Below, one piece after another: positions 37,256 through 47,313 of a stretch of DNA of 64,000 bases. Under the pieces are notes generated by a model that was given only the letters and a program-made list of their open reading frames with translations, did no database searches and was not told where the DNA came from. The stretch is from Myxococcales bacterium. GTDB taxonomy: Bacteria; Myxococcota; Myxococcia; Myxococcales; Myxococcaceae. Where the stretch lies: contig JAUXRI010000012.1 of NCBI GenBank assembly GCA_030681895.1, positions 58,083 to 122,082 on the forward strand, read 5' to 3'. Within the stretch, counting starts at the first letter, position 1. Each line of letters starts with the position of its first letter. The position numbers and the translations under genes are program-made.

Positions 37256-38314
37256 ATGCTGCTCCCGGTGTCGCTCTGGTCGAAGAACCTGATCAGCCGA
37301 TGGACGCGCCTGCGCAAGCAGGAGGTGTTCTTCAGGCAGTTCCACGCGCTGATCCGGGCGGGCATTCCACTGCCCACCGCGTTCGTGCAGCTGCGCTCGT
37401 TCGCGCCAGACGAGGCGTTCTCGGCGGGCCTGTCGAAGGTCGCGAAGCTCGTCGCGTCGGGGCAGTCGCTGGGCGACGCGCTCAAGTCGCAGCCCGCGCT
37501 GTTCGAGGCTGATCAGCTCGAGCTCCACTCGGCGGCCGAGTCGTCTGGCTCGCTCGACACCGTCCTCGCGGCGCTGGCCACCCATCTCGAAGAGGTGCGG
37601 CGGCTGCGATGGAAGGCGTTCATCTCGTCCATCTGGCCGGCGTATCTGCTCGCGCTCGTGGTCTTTCTCGGCCCGCTCGTGCGCGTCGGGAGCAGCGGCG
37701 TGAAGTCGTTGGGCCAGGTCGGCGGCGCGTACCTCTCGGGGCTGATCCCAGGCCTGATGACGGCCATGGCGCTGGTGGTGGCCATCATCGTCTTTCCTGT
37801 CCTCGTCGCAGCGCTGCGAGCCGAGGCCGCGTGGGATGCGTTCGTGCTCCGGTTGCCCGGGGTCGGGTCGGCGCTGCGCTCGATGGCGGCGTCTCGGGCC
37901 CTGCTCACCCTGGGCTTGAGCCTGTCGGCGGGCCTCGAGATCGCGCGCGCGGTGCGGGTCGCGGTCGTCTCCACGGCGCGGCCGTCGCTGATGTCGCAGG
38001 CCGAGGGAGCTGTGGCCGTCATTCGCCGCGGTGGCACCTTGTTCGAGGCGCTCAGTGGCCTGGGCTTGTTCAGTCGGCAGACGCTCGGCCAGCTCGGCGT
38101 CGCGGAGCAGACCGGCACGCTCGATCAGACGCTGAAGCGCCTCGCGCCCGAGGTGCATGAGGACACGATTCGCGCGGTGCGGCTGTTGGTCATCGTCGTG
38201 GTCGGCGTCATCGGAGCGGCGGCGCTGTTCGTGCTCGTGAGCACGCTGCTCGGCGCGATCATGGGGCCGATCAAGTCGTACTACGACATGGCGGGAAACG
38301 GCCTGCCGCCCTGA
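37256..38314 (+). CDS. Type II secretion / type IV pilus F-family inner membrane protein
   Basis: A 352-residue polytopic protein with two T2SSF domains, about residues 25-145 (FFRQFHALIRAGIPLPTAFVQL) and 210-335 (RALLTLGLSLSAGLEIARAV). Membrane segments are AYLLALVVFLGPLV, LIPGLMTAMALVVAIIVFPVLV and LLVIVVVGVIGAAALFVLV. GspF/PilC proteins form the inner-membrane platform that couples the ATPase to the pseudopilus. It is an orphan, with no other secretion genes nearby, as often seen in myxobacteria. The repeats follow its stop. Transcription may come from read-through of the pxr terminator or its own promoter. Confidence 0.85.
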   Translation: MLLPVSLWSKNLISRWTRLRKQEVFFRQFHALIRAGIPLPTAFVQLRSFAPDEAFSAGLSKVAKLVASGQSLGDALKSQPALFEADQLELHSAAESSGSLDTVLAALATHLEEVRRLRWKAFISSIWPAYLLALVVFLGPLVRVGSSGVKSLGQVGGAYLSGLIPGLMTAMALVVAIIVFPVLVAALRAEAAWDAFVLRLPGVGSALRSMAASRALLTLGLSLSAGLEIARAVRVAVVSTARPSLMSQAEGAVAVIRRGGTLFEALSGLGLFSRQTLGQLGVAEQTGTLDQTLKRLAPEVHEDTIRAVRLLVIVVVGVIGAAALFVLVSTLLGAIMGPIKSYYDMAGNGLPP

Positions 38315-38320
38315 GCTCGG

Positions 38321-38396
38321 TTTCCGACTCAGACGGCGCCGAGCCTCCGACTCAGACAGCGCCGGGCCGAGCCTCCGACTCAGACGGCGCCGGGCC
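38321..38396 (-). repeat. Dispersed 25-bp repeat, three copies between convergent genes
   Basis: Three tandem-like copies, at 38321-38345, 38346-38368 and 38374-38396, each of type TCCGACTCAGACGGCGCCG. They fill almost the whole gap between the secretion F-protein stop and the convergent kinase stop. Orientation is opposite to the copies at 35.4 kb. Confidence 0.8.
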
Positions 38397-39331
38397 TAGA
38401 CCAGCAAGCCGAGCACCGACTCGAGCCACTCCTGCAGCTGCCGGTTGGTCGGCACGTGGTTGTGGTCGAGCGCCCAGGCGAAGAGCGGCCCTGCGAACTC
38501 CCCCGCGCTCCGGTAGCGCTGACGCAGGTCGGGCGTGAGCGCCTTCTGAAGAATGACGGCCAGGGGCTTGTCGACGTAGTCGGGGATGTTCAGCTTCGCG
38601 CTGCGGATGAGCTGCATGATCTCCTGCTCGCTCGCGCCCTCTTTCTGGAACGGGTGATAGCCGACGATCAACTCGTGCATCATCACGCCGACCGACCAGA
38701 GATCGGCCGCGGGCCCCAGCGGCTCTCCACGAATCTGCTCTGGAGAGAGATACGAGAGCTTGCCCGCCGTGATGCCCTCACCGGGCCCGATGTCGATGTG
38801 ACCTGAGCTGGCGACGCCGAAGTCTCCGAGCTTGACCTCACCGGCGCCCGAGAAGAACACGTTGGCCGGGTTCACGTCGGAGTGCACCAGGCTCAGCGGC
38901 GTGCCGGTGCGCGTCGTCGCCGTGTGGAAATACGCCAGCGCGCGCAGCACCTCGATGCACAGGTGCACGCCCATGCCGAGCGGGAAGCCCTTCATCTGAC
39001 GGCGATGCGCCTCCATCACCTCGCGCAGGTCGCCACCGATGAGGAACTCCATCGCGATGAACGGCCGGCCGAACGCGGCGCCCACCTCGAGCATGCGCAC
39101 CAGGTTCGGGTGCGAGAGCAGGCCCATGAGGTCGGCTTCGTCGGCGAACTTGTCTTCAGGCACGTTCTTGCGCATCAACTTGAGCGCGACGTTCAGCTGG
39201 TCGCCCTTCTCGTCGACCGCCTCGGCAAGAAACACCTCGGCCATGCCTCCCTGGCCCAGGCGTGAGCGGATGATGTAGCGGCCGAAGCGCCGGCTGGGCA
39301 CCTCGACGGCCTGAACGGGCGAGCCAGCCAT
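38396..39331 (-). CDS. Serine/threonine protein kinase, short, HSD-type
   Basis: A 311-residue Hanks-type kinase consisting of little more than the catalytic domain. The glycine loop is RLGQGGMAEVFL, the ATP lysine is in VALKLMRK, and the magnesium motif is KLGDFGVAS. The catalytic loop reads VHSDVNPANVFF, so the Arg of the common H-R-D motif is Ser while the Asp remains. The activation segment and SPEQIRGEPLGPAADLWSVG are intact. The ATG at 39331 is chosen because upstream codons run into the repeat array. Divergent from the larger PEGA kinase. No membrane segment, so probably cytosolic; substrate unknown. Confidence 0.88.
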   Translation of the reverse strand: MAGSPVQAVEVPSRRFGRYIIRSRLGQGGMAEVFLAEAVDEKGDQLNVALKLMRKNVPEDKFADEADLMGLLSHPNLVRMLEVGAAFGRPFIAMEFLIGGDLREVMEAHRRQMKGFPLGMGVHLCIEVLRALAYFHTATTRTGTPLSLVHSDVNPANVFFSGAGEVKLGDFGVASSGHIDIGPGEGITAGKLSYLSPEQIRGEPLGPAADLWSVGVMMHELIVGYHPFQKEGASEQEIMQLIRSAKLNIPDYVDKPLAVILQKALTPDLRQRYRSAGEFAGPLFAWALDHNHVPTNRQLQEWLESVLGLLV

Positions 39332-39384
39332 ACGGCCCTGGGAGTGTAGCCACGGGGTCCCACCCGTTTCACTGCGTTTCCGCG

Positions 39385-39546
39385 TTTCCGACTCAATCAG
39401 CGCCGAGCTGGATTTCCGACTCAACCGGCGCCGAGCCGGGATTCCGACTCAATCGGCGATGAGCCTGGGTTTCCGACTCAACCGCTGGCGAGCCTGCGGG
39501 TACACTCGGCGCTCCCTCGATTCCCCGACTCAACCGGCGGCGAGCC
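39385..39546 (-). repeat. Dispersed 25-bp repeat, cluster of five copies between divergent kinases
   Basis: Five copies start at 39385, 39413, 39441, 39470 and 39521, all in the orientation TTTCCGACTCAATCGGCGCC. The first four are spaced 28-29 bases apart, the last 51. Copies vary at the centre (ATCAGCGCC, ACCGGCGCC, ATCGGCGAT, ACCGCTGGC). They occupy most of the 239-bp promoter region of two divergent Ser/Thr kinase genes. Confidence 0.85.
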
Positions 39547-39570
39547 CCATCGCCTCCGAAGGCCTGCTTC

Positions 39571-41322
<1,752 letters not shown>

Positions 41323-41324
41323 GA

Positions 41325-41349
41325 GGCTCGGCGCCGATTGAGTCGGAAA
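41325..41349 (+). repeat. Dispersed 25-bp repeat, single copy after PEGA kinase
   Basis: A copy matching the consensus exactly (GGCTCGGCGCCGATTGAGTC then GGAAA), beginning three bases after the kinase stop. Orientation is opposite to the five copies at the other end of the same gene. Confidence 0.8.
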
Positions 41350-41493
41350 CATCTGTCCTCTCGACAGGACACTGACGCGGAACCGGGCAGCGCCGAACCC
41401 CTCCATGCTGCACCGGGTCGTCAACGAACGCGCGCGGTTCGCCCGGGCACGCGCCCTGCGAAGGCTCCCCTCGAACCCTTCGAGGAGAACGAC

Positions 41494-42594
41494 ATGCGCA
41501 TCGGAGTCCTGGCAGTGATGGTGGCGAGCGTCTCGGGCTGTGGCGTGGTCTCGGTGAACGAGCGCGCGGAGTCGTCGGGCGCGAGGTCTTCGCGGCAGCC
41601 GGTGCTCTCGTGCCCCGCGTCACCTGCCAAGAAGGTCTTCACGGCGGCGATGTGTCTGTGCGGCGACTACCGCGCGGTCGGGCAGGGCGCCTGGGTGCAG
41701 GGTGGCGCCGCGGGGCTCAACGGCTCGCTCGACGTCGTGGGCAGGCACACCTTCTCGAACGACGTCGTCGCGTACGGCGGCATCAGCGGCGTGGGCGACC
41801 TCTCGGTGGGCGGCAACCTCTCGACGAATGGCCGCGTCGATGGGGTCGGCGCCGTCGAGGTTTCGGGCGACCTCTCTGCTGCGAGCGGCGTCTCGGGCGT
41901 CGGCCGCCTCGTGGTGAAGGGCACCCTGCGTACGCCCGAAGCCGGAGCGTGGGTGGGCAACGCGTCGGTCGCGGCGAAGGGGCCGCTCGAGCCGATGGCC
42001 GGTCCTCCGTGCGCGTGCGGCGCGGCGCAGCAGCTCGACGTCGGCACCATCATGGCGACCGCCATCGAGCGCAACGACAACCGCGCGGCCGGGCTGTCGC
42101 TGCACGAGAGCATCGGCGATCGCCAGCTGACCCTCGGGAGCGGCAGCTACGTCTTCGACGGCGTGGCGGCCGTCGGCAGGCACGTCGTCACCATCGACGG
42201 TGCAGTCGCCCTCTACGTGAAGGGCTCGTTCGAGACGGTTGGGAGCACGCACGTGAAGCTCACGCCGGGCAGCACGCTCGACCTGTACGTCGACGGTGAC
42301 GTCGAGATGGTCGGCGACTCGTCGTTCGGTGAAGGCGCGAGCCCGGGCGCGGTGAAGCTCTACGTCGCGGGGGAACGTCGGCTCTCGCTCGTCGGCAGCC
42401 AGCGTGTCGTCGGCTCGGTGTACGCGCCTGGCGCCGACCTCGAGCTCGTCGGTGACTCGACGTTCGAGGGCTCGCTGTACGCGCGGCACGTCGAAGGCGT
42501 TGGCCGCCTGGAGCTGAAGTTCGCGGCGCCCGTCGTCGCCGAGCCCGGTGACGAGCTCTGCCGCGCGACGCCCGTGGTGAAGGGCATCGACTAA
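41494..42594 (+). CDS. Surface lipoprotein with beta-helix-like repeats
   Basis: A 366-residue lipoprotein with leader MRIGVLAVMVASVSGC. The body is a series of short Gly/Val-rich turns such as GISGVGDLSVGGNLSTNGRV and GVSGVGRLVVKGTL, then ITIDGAVALYVKGSFETVGS-like repeats. This suggests a right-handed beta-helix or bactofilin-like polymer-forming fold, as in DUF7305-type pilus-associated surface proteins. Cys pairs (MCLCGDY, PPCACGAAQ) may be disulfides. The ATG at 41494 is preceded by CGAGGAGAAC and begins the lipobox leader. Confidence 0.75.
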   Translation: MRIGVLAVMVASVSGCGVVSVNERAESSGARSSRQPVLSCPASPAKKVFTAAMCLCGDYRAVGQGAWVQGGAAGLNGSLDVVGRHTFSNDVVAYGGISGVGDLSVGGNLSTNGRVDGVGAVEVSGDLSAASGVSGVGRLVVKGTLRTPEAGAWVGNASVAAKGPLEPMAGPPCACGAAQQLDVGTIMATAIERNDNRAAGLSLHESIGDRQLTLGSGSYVFDGVAAVGRHVVTIDGAVALYVKGSFETVGSTHVKLTPGSTLDLYVDGDVEMVGDSSFGEGASPGAVKLYVAGERRLSLVGSQRVVGSVYAPGADLELVGDSTFEGSLYARHVEGVGRLELKFAAPVVAEPGDELCRATPVVKGID

Positions 42595-42660
42595 AACAGG
42601 CGCGAGCATGCGCCGATGTGGGCTGGGGCGCATGCTTTCCCGTGACTGGGCTCTGGAAAT

Positions 42661-43668
42661 GTGGCGCATTCGCCCACGCTCATGACGCTTGGTGTCCTCG
42701 TCCTTTCGCTCGCGCTCGGTGCTTCACCTTCGGCAGGGAAGGGGTCGCGCTTCGAGCAAGGCCAGAAGCTCTTCAATCAGGGCGAGGTGGAAGCGGCGCT
42801 CAAGCTGCTCGACGCCGCGGCGCAAGAGGAGCGGGACCCCGCGGTGCTCGAGAAGGTGCACCTGCTGCGTGGGCAGTGCTTCTCGGCGCGGCAGGACTTC
42901 GTTCGTGCGGAAGATGCGTTTGCGTTGGCGCTCGACTCGAACCCCGACGCGTCGCTCGACCCGGCCCGCGTCGACCCGACGGTGGTGAAGCTGCTCGACG
43001 CCGTGCGCACGCGGCTGACGGCGACGCTCATCGTCAACTCGACGCCGCCCGGCGCGAGCCTCTTCCTCGACTCGAAGAACGCCGGCGTCACGCCGCAGAC
43101 GTTGCAGGCGCCGATTGGGCGGCACCGCCTCGAGGCGCGTTGGGCCGATGGGCCGATGACGCCGGTCGAGCTCGTCTTCAAGCCGAAGAAAGAAGTGCGC
43201 ATCGAGTTCGTTCAGGGCCAGGCCCCGCCGCCGCAGCTGGTGCCGGTGCAGCCAGACCAGAAGCCGCTTCGCCCGTACGCCGACCTGCGTGGCGTCATCG
43301 ATGTTCCGCCGGTGGTGGGCTCGACGCCGACTGGAGGCATCGATCTCGGCGGTGGCTTCGAGTTCAGCTATTTCCGCGTCGGCCTCTACGCGCGCCTCTT
43401 CCCGTACCTCGGCGTGATTCCGCGCGGGGCCTGGGTCGTGCCCGTGGTGCCGAAGTTCAACGTCTTCCTCGAGGCGCAGCTGCCGCTGTTGTTCCGCAGC
43501 GGCGGCGTGGGCTTCGGGTTCGGCGGCGTGGCCGGTGGAGAGTTCCTCGCGCTCCCGTGGCTCGGGTTGTTCGGCGCGCTCGGTGGGCAGCACCTGTTGG
43601 TCAACACCAACCGCGCAGACAACACGACGTTCCACGCGAGCGGCGGCGTGCGGTTGCGGCTGCCCTGA
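42661..43668 (+). CDS. Exported TPR-PEGA protein with barrel-like C-terminus
   Basis: A 335-residue exported protein. A GTG at 42661 is used; an ATG at 42682 would start the signal sequence more tightly (MTLGVLVLSLALGASPSAG). Residues about 30-110 form a TPR-like helical hairpin pair (FEQGQKLFNQGEVEAALKLLDAA). Residues about 120-180 form a PEGA domain (ATLIVNSTPPGASLFLDSKN). The last 120 residues have Gly/aromatic alternation (FEFSYFRVGLYARLFPYLG) ending GGVRLRLP, like an outer-membrane barrel. Myxobacteria carry many such proteins of unknown role. Confidence 0.75.
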   Translation: MAHSPTLMTLGVLVLSLALGASPSAGKGSRFEQGQKLFNQGEVEAALKLLDAAAQEERDPAVLEKVHLLRGQCFSARQDFVRAEDAFALALDSNPDASLDPARVDPTVVKLLDAVRTRLTATLIVNSTPPGASLFLDSKNAGVTPQTLQAPIGRHRLEARWADGPMTPVELVFKPKKEVRIEFVQGQAPPPQLVPVQPDQKPLRPYADLRGVIDVPPVVGSTPTGGIDLGGGFEFSYFRVGLYARLFPYLGVIPRGAWVVPVVPKFNVFLEAQLPLLFRSGGVGFGFGGVAGGEFLALPWLGLFGALGGQHLLVNTNRADNTTFHASGGVRLRLP

Positions 43669-43677
43669 CCGGGAAGT

Positions 43678-46600
43678 TCAGCGAATGACGCGCGCGGCGA
43701 TTCTCCAACGCGTCTGAGGCGAACAGCGCTCCTGCCACGTCACCACCAGTGCGTCTTCGATGAAGGCCAGGTGCGGGTGCGCCGCTTCGCAGAGCACGTC
43801 GACGTCGAGCGGCGGTGGCGGAGACGGGAAGCCGGGCCTGGGCGGGCCGTTGAAGTCCGAGAACGTGAGGCTCCCCGTCGGCGCGACCAGGAGTCGAACG
43901 TCTCCGTTGATGGAGACAGCGACGAGCTGCTGGCCACCTCTCACCGCGAACGACCAGCCGGTGACGCCTGCGTTCGCGATGGTGGTGCTGAAGCCAGAGG
44001 TGTCGAGTCGAACGGCCTGGAGCTGTGGGCTGGTCGAGCGCTCGACGACGACGAAGGGCAAGTCGGGGCCGCAGCCGGCACAGCTTGGTGGCGCTGACTC
44101 GAGCGCGGCCATTCGCACGATGTCCGTCACCGTCACCGTCGTCCTCGGGGTCCAGGTGACGCCTGTTCGGCCCCAGGTGCTCAGCGCGCGGGTGGGGCCG
44201 GCTGCGAGCGCCACGAAGTCACGCGTTCCGGTCGCAGCCGTGACCTCGGGCAGGCCGGTCGCCACCAGCTCGGCGCCCACGACCGTGCCCGACGCTCCGT
44301 CCCAGGCGTCGCGGAAGACCGAGCCACCGGCGACCCGCACCTGCGACCACGAGTCGTAGATCTGAAACGCCGAGCCCGTGGTGGACGTCGGCGGGAGCCA
44401 CGAACCAGCGCTGGTTCGTCGTGACACGAGGTCGCCCGCCACGCCGCCATCGGTCGACTCGAGCGCGACGAAGAGCGAACCACCGCCGAAGAACGCGCGG
44501 TGCCCAGATGACGGCGCTGGCCCGGACGCGCTCAAACCGGCCAGCGGAATCGACTGGAACGTCATCGAACACGCGAGGCCACAGCCCGCGTCGAGCACGA
44601 GCGGGTCGAGCTCGCTGCTTCGAACCAACGCGGCGCCTTCGCGAGCGATCAGCTCGAACGGCGGCGCCATCGACGACGGGCTCCACTTCAGCTGCTCCTC
44701 CTTCGGCATCGGCCCCATCGTCGCGACGACCGGGCGTGGGTCGGCGAAGTCGGTGGAGCTGACCCACGGCCCGAGCCACTCTGCCCCGACGACGACCGCG
44801 ACGGGGCCCGAGACAGAGACATTGCTCGGGGTCGAGTTCGCTGGCACCGCGCGGTCGGTCAGCTGCACGTTGTAGGGCCCACAGGACAGGCCGATCGGCA
44901 GGATGCTCCGCGGGGCCATGATCGCGTTGCTGCCCCATGACTCGAGGCGCGGTGCATACGGAACGTTGCTCGCGCAGTTTCCGAACAGCGTTGGAAAGTC
45001 GATGACGGGCTCCGAGAAGCGCGTGATCCACCCGAACGGGCTGACGCGGCCATTCCTCAGGCTCGTCGAGAGCACGAAGGGTTCAGCGACATCTCGCAGC
45101 GTCACCGCGACCGACGTCGACAGCATCGACGGGTTGAGCGGCGGCGCGCCGGTCGCGTTCATGGAACACACGAACGTGCGGCTCGGGCCGGCGATGACGG
45201 GCGCGAAGAACTGCGGCGCCAGCGAGTTCGGATTCAAGAGCGGGAGCGGTGGGGCGCAGCTCCACGAGATCGCCGGGGCCGCGGTCGTGGGCGCGACGCT
45301 CCCGATGAGGCTCACCAGGGGAGGCGATGCACCGACGGGGATGAACATGGCCGTGCCGGCGTCGAGGCTCCAGTTGTTCGGGTTGGCGCCGCGCACCACG
45401 AACGTTCTGCTGAACGGAGCCGAGGTCGCGCCGATCGCGTTCGTGACGCGCAGCTCGACGCTCGCCAGCTCGTCAGCGGCCATGAAGGGGACGGGGTTGA
45501 AGGTGACGTACGCGGTGGGCCCGCCGTCTGAGATGACGCTCGCGACGGAGCCGCTCCCGAGCCAGTCGTGACGAACGATGAGGAGCCCGGCGTCGTCGAA
45601 GGCCGCGCTCTGGAAAGGCACCGTCTGCCCGCCAGCGAAGAGGCCGCCGTCGGGCGTGAACCGCGCCGTGGGAGTGGACCCGCACGAGATGCGCGTCGTC
45701 GCCAGGTTGGTGCTCGAGAAGCCGAAGCGGTCGGTGACGACGAGTGAGAAGTCGAGCACCGTGCCCGCGGCAGGGGCCGTGAACCTCGGGCTATGCGCCG
45801 TGATGGTGTTGTTGTCGCTGAGGGTGACCGTCGCGCTGCCGGGCAACTGCGTCCACGCGTAGCGGAGCGGGAAGTCGCCGCTGCTCGCCATTCCGTTCAG
45901 CGTCACCTGGACGCCGGGTGTGACGATTTGCGCGAGACCCGCAGCTGCGACGGGCGCACCGACCGCGCCGCCTGCTGTTCCACCGCCCGCCGTTCCACCC
46001 GCTGCAGAGCCGCCTGCTGCTGATCCACCGCCTGTTGATCCGCCGCCTGCTGATCCACCGCCTGCTGTTCCGCCGCCCGCTGTTCCGCCTGCTGATCCGC
46101 CGCCCGCTGTTCCGCCGCCCGCTGTTCCGCCGCCTGCCGTTCCACCGCCTGCCGTTCCACCACCCATGCTCCCCGCGTCCGGAGGTCCCGACGGCCCGCC
46201 ATCGAGGGAGCCAGTGGCGCTCATCCCCTCCGTCATCACGTATGGCCCGACCTGGTTGAGGCCGGCGTTCACGAGAACCGAGTCGACCTTCAGCGACACC
46301 AGTCCCGTCTTCGACAACGCAAGCGCGTACACCCCGGTCTGGAGCGTCTCGAACACGAACCGGCCTTCGGCGTTCGTCTGGGCGACCGTCTCAGTCCCGC
46401 GTGAGGCCGCGCGCACCTGGACCGCGGGAATCGGTGTTCCGTCGGCTTGCTCCACGCGGCCGCTCAACTGCCCGACCGCCGCGCTGCCAGGCGCAGGCTC
46501 GAGGACGATCAACCCGACGCGCTCCTCGCGACTTGCACCGACGTCGATGGGCGTCGCTTCGCTTCGATACCCGGTCGCGAAGGTGCTGAGCACGACGTTT

Positions 46601-47118
46601 CCCTCGGGTACGCCGCCCAGCGAGAAGCTCCCATCGTCACCAGTGTACGAGAGCTGCGGGAGCTGCGGCAGGAACACCGCGATGCCGCCGTGGCCCGCAT
46701 TCAGCTGCACGCGGTCGCCGCGCTTCACGGTGCCCACGAGCGTCGCGTTGCGGCCGAGAACGAGCTGCCCGAGGTTCACGTCCTTCCCGAAGCCGGCGCG
46801 AACGGCCTCGAGCGTCACCACTCTCGAACGTTCCGCCGTCCCGTCACCGTCGGCGTCGAACGAGAACAACACCCGGCCCGTTCGAGAGGTGATGCCGGTG
46901 AGCATCACGTTGCCCTCGTCGTCAGCCGTCGCGCGGAGCGTCGTACCCACGAGCGTCACCGTCGCGCCCTTCGCAGGGCTCAGGTCCTGTCGGTTGGGCA
47001 ACGCGCTGACGAGCGTGGCCCGCAGCGTCCCCGGCCCGACGATCGGAACGGTCGGCAGCTGAGTATCGAGACACGACGACGCGGCGACGACGAAGACCAC
47101 TCCCCACAGGTGGCGCAT
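43678..47118 (-). CDS. Large surface lipoprotein with carboxypeptidase-like domains and Gly/Thr linker
   Basis: A 1146-residue exported protein. The ATG at 47118 gives a leader ending in VVAASSC (lipobox-like). Three to four regulatory-like beta-sandwich segments follow: LVGTTLRATADDEGNVMLTG, YTGDDGSFSLGGVPEGNVVL and GTETVAQTNAEGRFVFETLQ. They resemble carboxypeptidase regulatory domains. A low-complexity linker of GGGTAGGGTAGG units spans about residues 318-385. After it come Ig/PKD-like segments (LRYAWTQLPGSATVTLSDNN) and a C-terminal region rich in short beta strands. Probably an adhesive or structural surface protein. It is divergent from the 47.3-kb lipoprotein across 195 bp. Confidence 0.82.
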   Translation of the reverse strand: MRHLWGVVFVVAASSCLDTQLPTVPIVGPGTLRATLVSALPNRQDLSPAKGATVTLVGTTLRATADDEGNVMLTGITSRTGRVLFSFDADGDGTAERSRVVTLEAVRAGFGKDVNLGQLVLGRNATLVGTVKRGDRVQLNAGHGGIAVFLPQLPQLSYTGDDGSFSLGGVPEGNVVLSTFATGYRSEATPIDVGASREERVGLIVLEPAPGSAAVGQLSGRVEQADGTPIPAVQVRAASRGTETVAQTNAEGRFVFETLQTGVYALALSKTGLVSLKVDSVLVNAGLNQVGPYVMTEGMSATGSLDGGPSGPPDAGSMGGGTAGGGTAGGGTAGGGTAGGGSAGGTAGGGTAGGGSAGGGSTGGGSAAGGSAAGGTAGGGTAGGAVGAPVAAAGLAQIVTPGVQVTLNGMASSGDFPLRYAWTQLPGSATVTLSDNNTITAHSPRFTAPAAGTVLDFSLVVTDRFGFSSTNLATTRISCGSTPTARFTPDGGLFAGGQTVPFQSAAFDDAGLLIVRHDWLGSGSVASVISDGGPTAYVTFNPVPFMAADELASVELRVTNAIGATSAPFSRTFVVRGANPNNWSLDAGTAMFIPVGASPPLVSLIGSVAPTTAAPAISWSCAPPLPLLNPNSLAPQFFAPVIAGPSRTFVCSMNATGAPPLNPSMLSTSVAVTLRDVAEPFVLSTSLRNGRVSPFGWITRFSEPVIDFPTLFGNCASNVPYAPRLESWGSNAIMAPRSILPIGLSCGPYNVQLTDRAVPANSTPSNVSVSGPVAVVVGAEWLGPWVSSTDFADPRPVVATMGPMPKEEQLKWSPSSMAPPFELIAREGAALVRSSELDPLVLDAGCGLACSMTFQSIPLAGLSASGPAPSSGHRAFFGGGSLFVALESTDGGVAGDLVSRRTSAGSWLPPTSTTGSAFQIYDSWSQVRVAGGSVFRDAWDGASGTVVGAELVATGLPEVTAATGTRDFVALAAGPTRALSTWGRTGVTWTPRTTVTVTDIVRMAALESAPPSCAGCGPDLPFVVVERSTSPQLQAVRLDTSGFSTTIANAGVTGWSFAVRGGQQLVAVSINGDVRLLVAPTGSLTFSDFNGPPRPGFPSPPPPLDVDVLCEAAHPHLAFIEDALVVTWQERCSPQTRWRIAARVIR
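45968..46164 (-). repeat. 15-bp tandem repeats encoding GGGTA/GGGSA linker
   Basis: Imperfect 15-bp units (GGTGGAACGGCAGGC on the coding strand) are repeated about a dozen times inside the large lipoprotein gene, encoding Gly-Gly-Gly-Thr/Ser-Ala. The repeat is suited to slippage and length variation. Confidence 0.8.
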
Positions 47119-47313
47119 CTCGCGACTCTCTCTCGTTTTTCGCCTCCGCGCGCGCTCCAGAGACGATTTGTCAACTCGGGCGTGCGCTCGTGGAGCGTCG
47201 ACGCGCAGCAATCGACCAGCGCAAGTTGCAGAACGCGAAGCGGCTTTTCACGCAACGCCACGATTCTCCGAACGCGGAGCGCTGGCACTCCACGTGCTCT
47301 GCCTCGCTGAACG

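Noticed and set aside
39385..39546. Possible CRISPR array
   Set aside because: Repeats are 25 bp, imperfect, with spacers of only 3-26 bases, and copies occur singly elsewhere. No cas genes nearby.
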